From Brachypterus glaber (Eukaryota; Arthropoda; Insecta; Coleoptera; Kateretidae), in the NCBI GenBank assembly GCA_958510825.1, contig OY294047.1:36553747-36617746 (forward strand): a stretch of DNA of 64,000 nucleotides, written 5' to 3'. A program made the position numbers and the translations under genes. Under the pieces are notes generated by a model, which was not told the origin of the DNA, did not search any database, and saw nothing but the letters and a program-made list of their open reading frames with translations. Of the stretch, positions 37,144 through 48,780 are shown one piece after another; position 1 is the first letter of the stretch; each line of letters starts with the position of its first letter.

Positions 37144-38346
37144 GGGGTTGTTCTGATTTTTATTTCCAAAAATTTTTTTTTTTGCTTTTTTATACTAGTC
37201 AATATGTGTAGAATACGCTCATAAAATATTTTTACGAAATTTGTCTTGTTTAAAAAGTTATATATACTTTAAAAAATATACATAAAAAAGTAATAAAATT
37301 ATTAAATTTTAAGGGGCGATTCTACATCATAAAATATGAAAAAAAAGTTCCTATAAAAATATGTCTAAAAATACGTAGTAAGGGAGATACGCCCCTTTCA
37401 ATGTGGCTAAAAATATCGGTTTTTATTTAATAACTGAGGAACCCTTTCAGATACAGCAAGGAGGTTTTGCATATGAACTAACTTATTTTAACCAGGGGCG
37501 TGCGAAACGGGGGGCCTTATCAGTTTTTTGCCCAAACTTTTTTATGTGTATCTTTTTTTTAAATTTTTGTAAAAAATATAGATTCCTTAATTAAAAATGT
37601 GTAACACTGTAGGAGCAACCGTTTTCAAAAAAAATAGAATTAAGAGGAAGTTACATTCTTTGCCATCAAAAATGTTATTTTTAAAAAAAGTCCAAACTCC
37701 TTTAATATAACATTTAGTTTTTCGGTAAAGAATACTTTTTCGTTTAGTTTTTATTGTAGAATCGACCTGCAGAATTAAAATTTTATTGGTGCTTGTTTTG
37801 TATACTTTAAAATATAAAAAAACTTTAAACGCGTTTTTCTCAAAATTCCATTTTTCAAAACGGTTCCAGCGATTTAAAAAAAAACCTATTCAACATATTG
37901 ACTTAAATCTTTCGTAATTTTGTCGAAAATCATGTTGGCGACTTCGCTATTGTATTTTTTTAAGGCTTTTAATTTATTTTTTTTCCTCCTGTTTTACCCG
38001 TTTTTGGTCGGAAACATTGCATTTTTTTGTTTTTTTTTTCACTAATTTTGACTTATGTCTACACTAGAGAACTAAAGAATGTCATTTTTAACAAGACTGT
38101 TTTTGATTTTTGTGTTTCGGACCTTTGGGGGCCGAGTTATCGCTGGAACCGTTTGCCATGTTATTTTTGAGGTGTCTAACTTCAGCGCGTGCTGCACATT
38201 TATTTATGACGGCAAAAAAAAAAACTGTGAACTTTAAGAGTTGTCTAATACTTTTTACAAAGTTTTATACATAAAAATAATACAGGTCGTCTGAAAAAAA
38301 ATTCCAAAAATCGTCAATTTTTTGCCTCAAAAATCAGAAAAACCCC
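37144..38346. mobile_element. 1.2-kb element with GGGGTT ends and TTAA duplication
   Basis: GGGGTTGTTCTGATTTTT on the left is matched by AAAAATCAGAAAAACCCC on the right. TTAA flanks both ends (37140-37143, 38347-38350), as for piggyBac-like elements. The stretch at about 37310-37600 resembles the arms of the 1.1-kb foldbacks at 49716 and 55570, so the interior is chimeric or nested. No transposase was recognised. Confidence 0.65.
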
Positions 38347-38651
38347 TTAATGTTAAATTTATAGTGAATAAACAGTGTAAAATAGAAAACCTAAGCACTA
38401 TTGTATAAAACAATTTCCTTTAAACGTTCCACTTAAATAATAGACTTTATAAAAGAGCTTTGTTAAAATTATACTAGCAAGTTTGGTTGTGCAAGACAAG
38501 CAGACTGATAAAGAGCCAGAAAACAGATATTGTTTATAAACAAACTGACAAATACACAACAAACATACAATCAGATATCAAACAACCGAGTTAAAATAAA
38601 ATCTTGGCAATCGGTCAAAATTCTAACATACGAAATCAACATGCATGCTTA

Positions 38652-39375
38652 GGGTGAACCTTATTTTTTTTTATTGTTTTAAAATTTTCATTCCGGTGTA
38701 TCTGGAACATCCTGAAAATATGAGGGTGATCAAACTTCTCTGGGTCCCAATTGGACCCCTAAAATCATGAAATTACGCAAAAATCGTGAAAAATCGTTGA
38801 AAATGGGCTGTACTTTTTGGATCAGTGGAGAATTTAAAAGCCTTGAAATCTTAATTTGTTCATTTTAAGTGTACAAGATTACGTGCCAAATTTCAAAATG
38901 ATCAAAAGATTTTATCAGGTGCCGAAAAGCCGCCAAACTTGCTCCAAAAAATAGGCATTTTGCGTGTTCTTATATGGCGCTTAGCACATTTTTTTTTGTT
39001 AAATTATTTTATAATATTAATATACATTAAATAAAATGAGGTTAAGTCCAGAATGACATATTTTTTAAAATCGTCAAATTTATTGTTTTAGGGGCAAGTT
39101 TGGCAGATTTTCGGCACCTGATAGAATATTTTAATCATTTTAAAATTTGGCACGTAATTTTGTACACTTAAAAGAAACAAATTAAGATTTCAAGGCTTTT
39201 AAATTTTTCATTGATTCAAAAAGTAAAGCCCATTTTCAACGATTTTTACGTAAATCATGATTTTAGGGGTCCCATTGGGACCCTTAGAGAAGTTTGATCA
39301 CCCTCATATTTTCAAGATGTTCCAGATATCCCAGAATGAACATTTAAAAACAATAAAAAAGAATAAGGTCCACCC
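38652..39375. mobile_element. 724-bp foldback MITE with TA duplication
   Basis: GGGTGAACCTTATTTTT is matched by AAGGTCCACCC. TA flanks both sides (38650-38651, 39376-39377). Arms of about 290 bp pair nearly throughout (for example ATGAGGGTGATCAAACTTCT near 38720 and its complement near 39280). Non-coding. Confidence 0.85.
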
Positions 39376-39377
39376 TA

Positions 39378-41003
39378 ATCCATGCTATGGATGTAAATTT
39401 TGCAATTATGGCGAAGGCGCCACTATACGATTTTAGAATAAAAAGTTCAGGATAAATTGAATGGAAATAGTATACACGGTGTTTGCAAAATTTTGGCGAA
39501 AAATAAAAGGGGTTATTCTCCATCAAATAACATTAAAAAAAACATAGAACATACGTCCGAAAACTGAATGGGGAACAAAAAAGCATCAATAAAATAATTA
39601 ATGCTGCAGGGCGATTCTTTATTTAAAACTAAGCAAAAAAGTATTCTTCACCAAAACACCTAAATTTAATATTAAACGAGTAAAAGCCTTTTAATAAGTT
39701 ATATTTTTGGTGTCACAAAAAGTTACTACCTCTTTTATTGCATTTTTTTCATAAATGTTTGCTCCCACAGGCCAAGAGCGTTACACTATGGGACATTTTT
39801 TATGTATTTTTATATAAGGAAGAAATCCTTAAAACTGTTTTATAATTAATGTTTTAAAATGAAGCTTATTATTAAACTCAAACAGAAACTACAAAAACAC
39901 AGATACGCAAGTAAATAAATTATATTTACTCTCGTTCATCTGCGATAGATATTTTACATAATTCGTAAAGGGAAGTTGAATAAGAGACGTAAAGAAATTA
40001 TCTGTCGTCTTGTGATTTTCTAGGTGAGGTAATACCAAAATTTTACGCCCTTGGTAAGTTAGTTTTTGCTCCCCAGTATTGGTCAGTTGATGATCACTTA
40101 GAACTTTAGAATATAAGCTATTTATTTATATAAAAAAAAATAAAAAGTTATACAATATGAAACTTATTCAGGGCCGTACTGAGAAGAAGGGTAAGGGTGG
40201 TTCCCTCCCCACTCCTGAAAATTGCTTGTACCCCATAATGATTACCAGCCAAATTCATTTGATTCAATAAATATATAATATTTTAAATATTCCCGCCCCG
40301 CGCGTAAATATAAATGATCAGCCAATTTTTAATTACCATAATATTAAAAATAAAACTCTGATTAGTTGATTAAACACTATTTTTATGGTCGCTCGGACGT
40401 CTGTCTGCCTGAGTGTCTGTCTATTCGCATAAATTATTTTCTAAAATATTATAGTAATAGTATTAATAGTTATAGCTATTATAATAATTTTTGCACCTAG
40501 AACGTAAAACGGCATTCTAAATCTGATCTAAAGACCAAATTCCAATAAGCCAAACATGTAATTAAATTGTACTTATTACAAAATAGATATTATGTTACCT
40601 AACAGTAATCTGTCTGTAATGTACCTAAGTCACTATTATACGTATAATACATACGTATAGATAATGTCCATTAGGCAGGTGTCTATGATAGTAGAAGAGT
40701 TTCAACACGTTATTTTTTCCCAGCTCAATTTTACACATATGTCTTTAAAAAGTATAGTTTCTTTGTACTTCAGATCTAGCATAAAAAAATCTTATTTAAT
40801 GCTATTTTTTTAAATTATCATTTAATCAAAAGTTTTGATATGTCAGAGACACTTTTTTTAAAGACGGTAACTTAAAAATAGGTTTTTAGGTTAACTCTTT
40901 TCAGCATCATTTTGGGCTTCTATCTGCCAAAGTAACCGGATCAAGAACTTGGCGATTTGGAAGTAAATTACTTAGAATCGAGGTTAAAATGTACTTCAAT
41001 ATG
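39378..41003. other. A+T-rich sequence with a solo hAT-like end
   Basis: CAGGGCCGTACTGAG at 40169 resembles a hAT terminus, with no matching right end found. A short GTCTGTCTGCCTGAGTGTCT tract lies near 40400. No genes were seen. Confidence 0.4.
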
Positions 41004-42042
41004 TACCGTAGAGTGGGCTGACATTGACTATGAAACATATAAAATATGTTACAGGGTTATTTAGAATTATATATAATATCCGCGAAGTTGCAGCGACCAA
41101 GTCTACTCCTTGACGACCCATATTGAGAGCGGATTTGAAAAAAAGCTCAATACACTTGTCGCACTAACCGACCTGACGGCTGCGTACGACACTGTCTTCT
41201 GCTTAAAAAGTCGATAATCAACATCATCCAAAAACTTGCTAATTCGTCTTCTCTAGCCCTCGTTTACTCGACCGCCGAATACTGCGCCCCATCATGGATT
41301 AACAGTCATCACACTCATTTGATAGATACTCAACTTAATCAAGCTATGAGATTGATAAGTGGAAAAATAAAACCAACTGCGACCGAATGGCTGTTTTGTC
41401 ACACATAGCCCCCCCCCCGAAACTCAGAAGGGAAGCAGCATTAAAAGCGCTGCACGATAAGTGTGATACAAACCAAGAACTTCCCATTCACCGTCATGCA
41501 GCCTACTCATGAATCAGACCCAAAGGCTTAAATCCCGCTCTTCATCATACAGAACATACAGAACAGCTGCTAACATGCCCGAAGACTTTGACATTAACAA
41601 CCGATGGATGAGTTTATGGAGTGATGGAGATTGTGCCAGTAAAGATCTTGTGGACGACCCAGCTACCAAAGTCCCTTGATTTAATCTTCCCCGCAGACAA
41701 TGGTGTGAGTTTAACCGCATACGCACCAATCACGGAAGATGCAAGCAGGAGATGTACTGTGGGGGACTTGTACCCTCTACCCAATGTAACCACTGTGGCG
41801 ACGCGTCCTAAAGCATAGCCCACCTGTATCGTGACGTTCAGAAAAAACTTTTGTTGGTGCTTTAGAGGAGATCCATCGTCTAGAACCGAACGCTGCCAAT
41901 TGGCTTCAAGATGCCGACTTTCGCCTGTGACATTTACCCTTTTTTTATTTTTTATTACAATACTTCTAAATTACCCTGTAACATATTTTATATGTGATTA
42001 TCAAAGTCAACTCATACAATCAATGCCCCCCATTCCACGGTA
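41004..42042. mobile_element. Inverted-repeat element enclosing a LINE pseudogene
   Basis: TACCGTAGAGTGGGCTGACA on the left aligns in inverse with the segment ending CCACGGTA at 42042. Both then carry ACATATAAAATATGTTACAG in opposite orientation (41035, and about 41965-41995). The enclosed ~0.8 kb is the reverse-transcriptase pseudogene. Confidence 0.6.
41095..41925 (+). pseudogene. Non-LTR retrotransposon ORF2 fragment, heavily deleted
   Basis: Several frames together read as LINE ORF2: ALTDLTAAYDTVF (RT motif A) near 41155; then, with most of the RT core deleted, STAEYCAPSWINSHHTHLID and LNQAMRLISGKIKPTATEW, the conserved post-RT region; then LRREAALKALHDK; and finally RRQWCEFNRIRTNHGRC with QCNHCGD, a C-terminal cysteine/histidine motif. 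Stops and frame changes interrupt it. It belongs to a different LINE lineage from 563-2947, judging by its motifs. Confidence 0.7.
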
Positions 42043-43654
42043 TGCGAAATTCGGCCGGGAGAAAATAAATAATTAAAAATGTTTACCAGCTCTTAGACTA
42101 TGACATACATTCTATGTGTCTCCCATGGGAACTACTAATAGATCGTACCACATTATTAACATGTTCATAGCCATCCTGATAATCGCGTTTAATTTAATAG
42201 TCAATCGATTCAACCAGTTTTGTTTGTGTTAAATTAATATTACCCCATAATTAATGTAGGTACACTGTAAAAACATGTGTATGTAAATTTTAAAGAGCGA
42301 CTAGTCGTACACAGTATGTATTTGTTATTCGTACACAGTGCCATTTTAATGTTTTTAAGGTATGAAAGTTTTATTTTTAAGGTTTTCATTTTTCAATTTC
42401 TTTTGCTTAAAAATCCGATTTTTTAAACATTTTTGTTGTAAATATTTATTTATATTAAGGTAGTTTAAAAGTATAATTGATGTATTTGCATAATATGACG
42501 ACCGAAATTTTCGACATTAACAAAGTAGGCGTGGTCGTGATTATATTGATTATTTTTTAACGTTTTTATCAACCAATCATTTAACAATAGTTCTAACCAC
42601 GTGTTTATTTGTGCCCAATCATATTACAGATATATTGGGAATGTTCTACTGTAAAAAATTCTAGTGAGAATCGCTGTAGTATTTTGTTTTTCAGTATTTC
42701 TCGTTTACAACAAGATTTCATACCTAAAACTAATTAATAATTAAATATGAATATATTACTATTTATAATTATGGTTATTACTTTATTATATAACAAAAAA
42801 TACCTCAAAATACCTCAAAATATTCTTTTTATAAAATGTAATGATATATAGGTTGACTTTTTGAACATGCTCGCAAGCCTAGCGCAGCACCGCGCTAGTC
42901 AGTACTGCAGTAAGTGACTAAACTATTGACAGAACCATAATTTGCTATTTAAAAATGGATAAAAAAGGTTTTAGTTTAGCAGTTGAGAATGAAATTTAAT
43001 TAACCAAACCAAAGAATATGCCTGTAAAAATATTAAGATAAGTAATAAAACAATTTATATCATTTTGCGATGAAAAAAATATAAAAGTAGGTTTAACATA
43101 TAATAAATCGTTAAAAAATAATCTTCCGAATTACACATGATTCTTCGAATTATCGGAAAAAATTCAGTTTTCATTCAAATTTTCTGTCAAAGGAAACGAT
43201 TACTCCAGGGGCGATGCCCCGGTCGTAATTATTTCCAAACATCAAATTTTCATGAAAACAGCGATTTTTTCCGCATAATTCTCAGCCTCTTGTGTAATTA
43301 TATATGAGTATCATTGGTAGTACCTATGATATAGGGTGTCTCATAGAAAAAACTCCGCATTGCGATGTCAGGAAAACCTTGAAGAAGAAGAAGGACTTTA
43401 TTTAAAAACGGCTTCGTGAGTGATTTTTGTCAAAAACTATTCGGAAATGTCCGGGGTGGTTTGACTTTCCATTTAACTTTGTTTAAGGCTACCCGTGCAT
43501 ACCGATAGTATGGCATGTATGCTGTATAAGGCATTATAATTATGTGCATTTGATGCAAATAAAGAGATATAAAATAAAACTTAATTATGCAGAGTAATTT
43601 GGACAGATAACTGTATAGCATAAATTCTATATTTATCTTCTAGATATTTTTTAC
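42043..43654. other. A+T-rich sequence with no recognised feature
   Basis: TACCTCAAAATACCTCAAAAT at about 42815 is a two-copy direct repeat. Nothing else was recognised. Confidence 0.35.
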
Positions 43655-43897
43655 TAGATATACAAGCGCCTAAATGCAGCTCTCTATGCAGGAGTTTGTT
43701 TTGGTTTTTTCTTGGTTTGGGCTTTTTTTTTAATGAGGGGACCTTGGGTTACGTTATCGTTGGTTTAGCGTCTGTTTGGTGTTTTTTTTTGTAAAAAAAT
43801 GTTTTTTATTTAAAATAACATATTGAAAAACGGTCAGTGCATGCGCAGTTTATCAAAACGTTGCATAAAGAGCTGCACATAGGCGCTCCTCTAGATA
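43655..43897. mobile_element. MITE with AGCGCCTA-TGCAGCTCT arms
   Basis: CTAGATATACAAGCGCCTAA and TGCAGCTCTCTATGCA are matched by TGCATAAAGAGCTGCA and TAGGCGCTCCTCTAG. Confidence 0.6.
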
Positions 43898-43955
43898 CAC
43901 ATCCCTCCTCTCCCTATCCCATCCCTCCTCATCCCCCTCCCACACTCCCCAGCGC

Positions 43956-44057
43956 CAAATTATGACAGATGCAACTCGCATCAGTGAGCAGAGACTCACT
44001 CCCCCCTAAATTATGACATATGCAACTCGCATCAGTGAGCATAGACTCACTGCCCCA
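43956..44057. repeat. Two-copy tandem repeat of about 51 bp
   Basis: AAATTATGACAGATGCAACT and its partner share ACTCGCATCAGTGAGCA and AGACTCACT. Confidence 0.8.
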
Positions 44058-44159
44058 ACTACCAATTCAGATTAAGTATTTTTTTAGATAAATGAGCCAT
44101 AGGCTGCGCCTGTCTCTTAAAGACCCAAACAAACTATTGATGAAACTCCTCTAGATATC

Positions 44160-44330
44160 GGTATAGATGCGGTCCAAAAGTCATCCCCCTCTTAACTTCT
44201 GAACGAGTTGAGGTCGACTTCAAATTTAGAATACTTAAATAAAGACAACTATCTTTTGGCATTTATTTTTTATTTTCAGCTCTTAAAATGTGGATAGGGG
44301 GGTATGGGGGGATATTTTCTTAAATGGAAA
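44160..44330 (+). repeat. Segment resembling 17120-17200
   Basis: CTTAACTTCTGAACGAGTTGA through ACTTAAATAAA parallels the segment next to the palindrome at 17240. It is probably part of an old dispersed repeat. Confidence 0.4.
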
Positions 44331-44719
44331 GGGGGTCGTGTGATACATCATTTTAAAGCTTATATTATAATTCTCCACTCTTTAGCGACTTGCAGCTCCA
44401 TTGTGACTTCTAAATTAGGAGCTTTTGTCAACGTAAAATCACCCAGTGACAATGAAAATTACCGACTCCTCGAAAGTAGTATTAAAACGGTTAATAACAC
44501 TGGAATTATTTATTTGATTTATAGAGACAAGGCAATGCCAAAATAATCGATACTAATTACTTATTAAAGGCTTTAATATAGATAAATCCTAGAATATTTT
44601 TATTAGGCCAAGGAAATCTAAAAATAGTAACTGTTACGATATTTTACAAGGGGGCAGGGGGTTTTGGAAAATTTAAGATTTTTTCTTGTTTTAATATATA
44701 TTTCTATTTTCTGACTATT

Positions 44720-45090
44720 ATAAGCTTATAAGAACACGCATTTTGCGTGTTCTTATAGGCTCATAAAAGGTTAGTACTTTTTTTTCTTTAAAGTTGGCAA
44801 CAGGACAAATGAATATCGCTTGACGTTTTTTGTGCAAATGTCAGCATAGCTTTAAAGTTTAATTTTCTACAAAAATTTTATGAGAAAAAAAGAGAAGAGC
44901 AGACAATAAAAGATAAAATATAACTTGTTCTTTGAATTTCAGACAGCGAAAATTGTAATTCAAATCGAAAACAAAAATCCCAAAATAGGTCAATTTGCAT
45001 GAACGTTTTTTTTTTAATTTAGAGCAAACTAGAAAAAATTGTTTAAATTTGACACATAAAACTAGGGTTAAAAAATACTCGTCAAAAACA
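44720..45090 (+). repeat. Dispersed repeat copy 1 with perfect hairpin
   Basis: ATAAGAACACGCATTTTGCG and CGTGTTCTTAT form a perfect hairpin, followed by about 330 bp alignable with 53285-53660 (TACTTTTTTTTCT, GTTGGCA, CTTGACGTTTT, GCAAATGTCA, TTTAAAGTTTAATTTT, TTAGAGCAAA). Confidence 0.7.
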
Positions 45091-45180
45091 ACAATAGTAG
45101 TGCGCATGTGCAAGTTTATCGCAGATGCGCCAGGCACATTTATCACACTATTCCGCAACGGCTTTGGAGGTCTTTCGATT

Positions 45181-45775
45181 GCCAATTTTTTGTCGGGTCA
45201 CCGGAACTAACCAGGTTACTGAAACTCGTTTTTGTGAGAATCGGTTACATACGGTAAGTGAGGGGAAGCGATGACGTCACTAACCGGCAGTAACCGCGTC
45301 TAACACAGGTTCGGAGGTGAGTTAGATACGGTTAACCGTAAAAACTTAACCTATAAATTGTTTATTTACACCATTTACAGGCCTTTGGGAATTTTTCTCG
45401 ATTTGTATGCAAAATGTAAAAAATAGAGTAGGTAAGGTATTTCAACTTTTATTTTCTGACTTCTAAGTGTTTGCTTATGTGGTTTAAAATTAAATTCTTA
45501 TATAAAAAACTATTTAAACTTATCATTGTTGTTTATTACCTTCCCCATAAGCAAATAAACTTGGAAATGTAGTTTAAGTGCTTTTTCATCATATCTTAGC
45601 CAAAGGAAATTTAAAAAATATATACCTTATCAGTTTTTTGGGAGAAGTTAGGTTAGGTACTTGTCAGAACCTCAAGAAAATAACCAATGCGTTTTTGTGA
45701 GAACTGTCGGTTATACGAATTTAGTGGTGGGGATAAAAACCGTACGGTTAACCGGTGTTTCCACAAAAAATTGGC
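45181..45775. mobile_element. Element with GCCAATTTTTTGT ends
   Basis: GCCAATTTTTTGTCGG, CACCGG and CTAACC on the left are matched by GGTTAACCGGTG and ACAAAAAATTGGC on the right. The interior repeats TTTTTGTGAGAAnnGGTTA twice. About 595 bp, non-coding. Confidence 0.65.
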
Positions 45776-46479
45776 TCTTGTCTATGAATTTCGCCTCAAA
45801 AAATAAAATTAAGTTCTTCTTCTTCCTCTGGATTAGATGGAATTTGTCCCTAGGAACTCTAGCCAGTTTCATATGAGTGTATATCACAAGTTTGCCCCTG
45901 TATACAGCTAACAAATTCATAGTGGATAAATTTTGTCCCCATATGTGTTTCTATGTCAATTAGTAAAACAAATGAGAAACAATTAAAATAGTGATCAGAA
46001 TTACAAATACATTTTAAATTTATGGCAATTTATTGCAGCAAACTGTGCACAAATGAAAACTGCTAAAAAATTGCCATTTTTGTAAATTGGATTTATATAA
46101 AAACAGGATAAAATGTAAATTTGTTAAAATTTAATTTAGAAAAAACCGTTTGACGATATAAATTTGTTTATTTTTTTTGTAACTATTAATTTTTAGTTTT
46201 TGTAAATATTTTTTTTAATTGGTAAGATTTTTTCGTATATAAATGAATTGCAAATTTTGAAAAGGGCTCATCTCCGAATATTAAATTTTTTCAGGAGACA
46301 CAAAAAGATGAATTACTTTTGAACCATTTGACTTAGTTGAGCAGTTTTTTTTCTCAAATTACCGACCCCTGTGTACGTTATGACAAAGAAAAAATGTATT
46401 ATTAAAGGAAAATTTGATGGAGAAACTGGTTGTTACAGTTTCCCGAGATGAGTCCTTTTCGAACTTCACCTGAGGACTT
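45776..46479. other. A+T-rich sequence with no recognised feature
   Basis: No coding or paired-terminus signal. Confidence 0.35.
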
Positions 46480-46489
46480 AGTTGGTTTT

Positions 46490-47430
46490 AGTAGTAAAAC
46501 GGCATTAGAAATAGACGCATATTATTGAAAATAACTTGGCTTTTACTTCCATTTTCTCAAATTCAGCGCATATAAATTAACTACAAACCGTAAAGATATT
46601 TTTAGTACACTGAAAAAACATTTCAGCAAAATTAAAAAAATATCAACTCATCCTAGTTGGCTTTGACCTAAAATATTTTAACTTCCTTAATAGATACGAG
46701 GTGGCGCCTGTTGGATTCGGCGTACATAAATTAAGTAAAAACCATCAAAAAACTATATACACTGAGAAAGCACGGTACAGTAGTATAAAATATATATATA
46801 TTAATTTATCGCAGTTGGCTTTGATCTTAATAATCTGACATTTTTTACCAGATACGAGATGACAACCATCAAATGTAGATTCGGCACGACCAATTTTTCT
46901 AAAAATAATCGAAATGTTTTTTATACACTGATAAAACACGGCTTAGTAAAATAAAAAAAATAAATAATTTTTACATAGTTGGATTTGACCACAATTATTT
47001 TAAATTTGCTCAATAGATACAAGGTGGCACTGAATTTGGATTCAGCATAACCAAATTATCTAAAAACTATCAAAATATTTTGCATACACTGAAAAAATGC
47101 GGTTCTGTGATACCAAAACATATTAATTCATCGACGTAGGCTTTGACTTCAATTATAAGAATTTCCTCAACAGTTACGGGGTTGAATTCACCGGATTCGG
47201 ATTCAGGGCACCCAAAATATTTAAAAAACCGTAACATAATTTTTTATGTAACACAAAACGTTATTTTGTGAAATAAAAATCATGTATTTCGGTCATAGTT
47301 AGATTTGGCCTTAATTATCTCAAATTCCTCAACAGATACGAGGTGGCACAGACCGGATTTGGAATCAGCGCACTCGAATTATCTAAAAACCACAAAACAT
47401 TTTGTTTATACTACAAAACATGCTTTTTGA
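46490..47430. repeat. Minisatellite, about 160-bp period
   Basis: AGATACGAGGTGGC or variants recur at about 46693, 46851, 47015, 47172 and 47334, a spacing of 157-164 bp. Each unit also carries TACACTGAAAAAACA, an AGTTGGCTTTGA block, and GATTCGG. The copies are quite diverged. Confidence 0.8.
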
Positions 47431-47439
47431 AATTTCCAC

Positions 47440-47970
47440 CGCACTATATCATACAATTTTCACCTTTTTGCCATTTTTTATTTTTCTCGAAAACTATTAA
47501 GTTTAGTTTAATTGAAAATTTTAGTTTAATTGAAAAACTTATCAAACATAAAAGTTGTATTTTATCATTTTCAAGAGTTTTTGTTTGATACTCCCCCCCC
47601 CCTATCTTGAAATCAAAAAAGTTGCATATTTCAATGATTAAAAACATAAAAGTTGCATATTTCATGGGTTAAAAAAAATAAAATAATAAAGTTTTAATTT
47701 TGGAAAAAAAGTTTTAAATTTTATGGCTTAAAAATATAAAAGATGGGATTTTTAAACCTTAATATTTTTTTTTGCATATTTCATGGATTAAAAATATAAA
47801 AGTTGCATATTTTTTCATGGGATAAACATAATAAAATAATACATTTTTAACTTTGGGAAAAAAGTGGTAAATTTCATGTATTAAAATTATAAAAATTGGG
47901 ATTTTCAAAAAACTTGCATATTTCGTGGATTCAAAATATAAAACTTGCATATTTAATGGGTTAAAATAAT
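47440..47970. repeat. Minisatellite of GTTGCATATTTCATGG units
   Basis: About six units of roughly 31 bp with GCATATTTCATGGATTAAAA and TATAAAAGTT. The same sequence in reverse lies inside the hAT MITE at 57957-58230, so this is probably the expanded interior of a related hAT element. CTCCGCTACGGCCCTG at 49368-49383 looks like its right terminus. Confidence 0.65.
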
Positions 47971-47973
47971 ATA

Positions 47974-48390
47974 CACTGCCCAGTAAAAGAACTTTCCCAT
48001 TTTACACCTCCGCGCGTAAAATGGATTTTTTTATTATCAGATTCACTTTCAGCAACCAAAAAACCTTAATATACCAATTTTCACGAAAACTACCCTCTGC
48101 CCCTTTGGGGGTGAAGTTAGAATTTTGTTATAATCAGATTCCCTTTCAACAACCTCAAAAACCCCAATATACCAATTTTCACGAAAACTACCCCTCACCC
48201 CTCAGGGGGTGGATTTAGAATATTTTTATTATCAGATTCACTTTCAGCAACCTCAAAAACCCCAATACCCCAGTTTTCACGAAAACTACTCCCCACCCCT
48301 CAGGAGTGAAATTAGGAAAAAAAATGTGATAATAAAAATCAATTTCACGCGCGGAGGTGAAAAATGGGAAAGCTCTTTTACTGAGCAGTG
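47974..48390. mobile_element. MITE with CACTGCCCAGTAAAAGA termini and internal minisatellite
   Basis: CACTGCCCAGTAAAAGAACT, TTTCCCATTTT and CACCTCCGCGCG on the left are inverted on the right, ending GCAGTG at 48390. About 48 bp of arm is nearly identical. Inside are three units of a ~100-bp repeat. Confidence 0.75.
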
Positions 48391-48780
48391 TTTTATTATC
48401 ATATTTAGTTTCAGCAACCTTGAAAAAGCCTATATACCAACTTTCAGAAAATCACCCCCCATCCCCTAGGGGTAGGGGTAGAGTTAGACAATTTTTATTA
48501 TCAGATTCACTTCCAGCAATTTCAAAAACGTCAATATACCAATTTTTACAAAAATCACCCTCCACCCCTAAGGGGGTGGGTTTAAAAAAATATATTTCAA
48601 GATTCATTTTTATCAACCTCAAAAACCCCTATCTACAAATTTTCACGAAAATTTGGAAAACATTTCAAAATATTTACCCCCTCACCCCCTCGGGGGTGGA
48701 GTTAGAGAAAATTTATTATCAGATTCAATTTCAGCAACCTTAAAAACCTCTATATAGCAATTTTAAATTTTTTCTAAAAA
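48030..48780. repeat. About 100-bp minisatellite crossing the MITE boundary
   Basis: CAGATTCACTTTCAGCAACC, AAAAACCCCAATATACCA, TTTTCACGAAAACTACCC and CCCTCAGGGGGTG recur seven times (near 48038, 48143, 48232, 48400, 48502, 48600, 48719). Four units lie outside the right terminus at 48390. Confidence 0.8.

Noticed and set aside
48021..48743. ORFs with repeated QIHFQQPQKPQY-type peptides
   Set aside because: They translate the ~100-bp minisatellite; frame and peptide change from unit to unit.
47440..48780. CRISPR-like array
   Set aside because: The repeats are degenerate, have no unique spacers of uniform length, and lie in clearly eukaryotic sequence.
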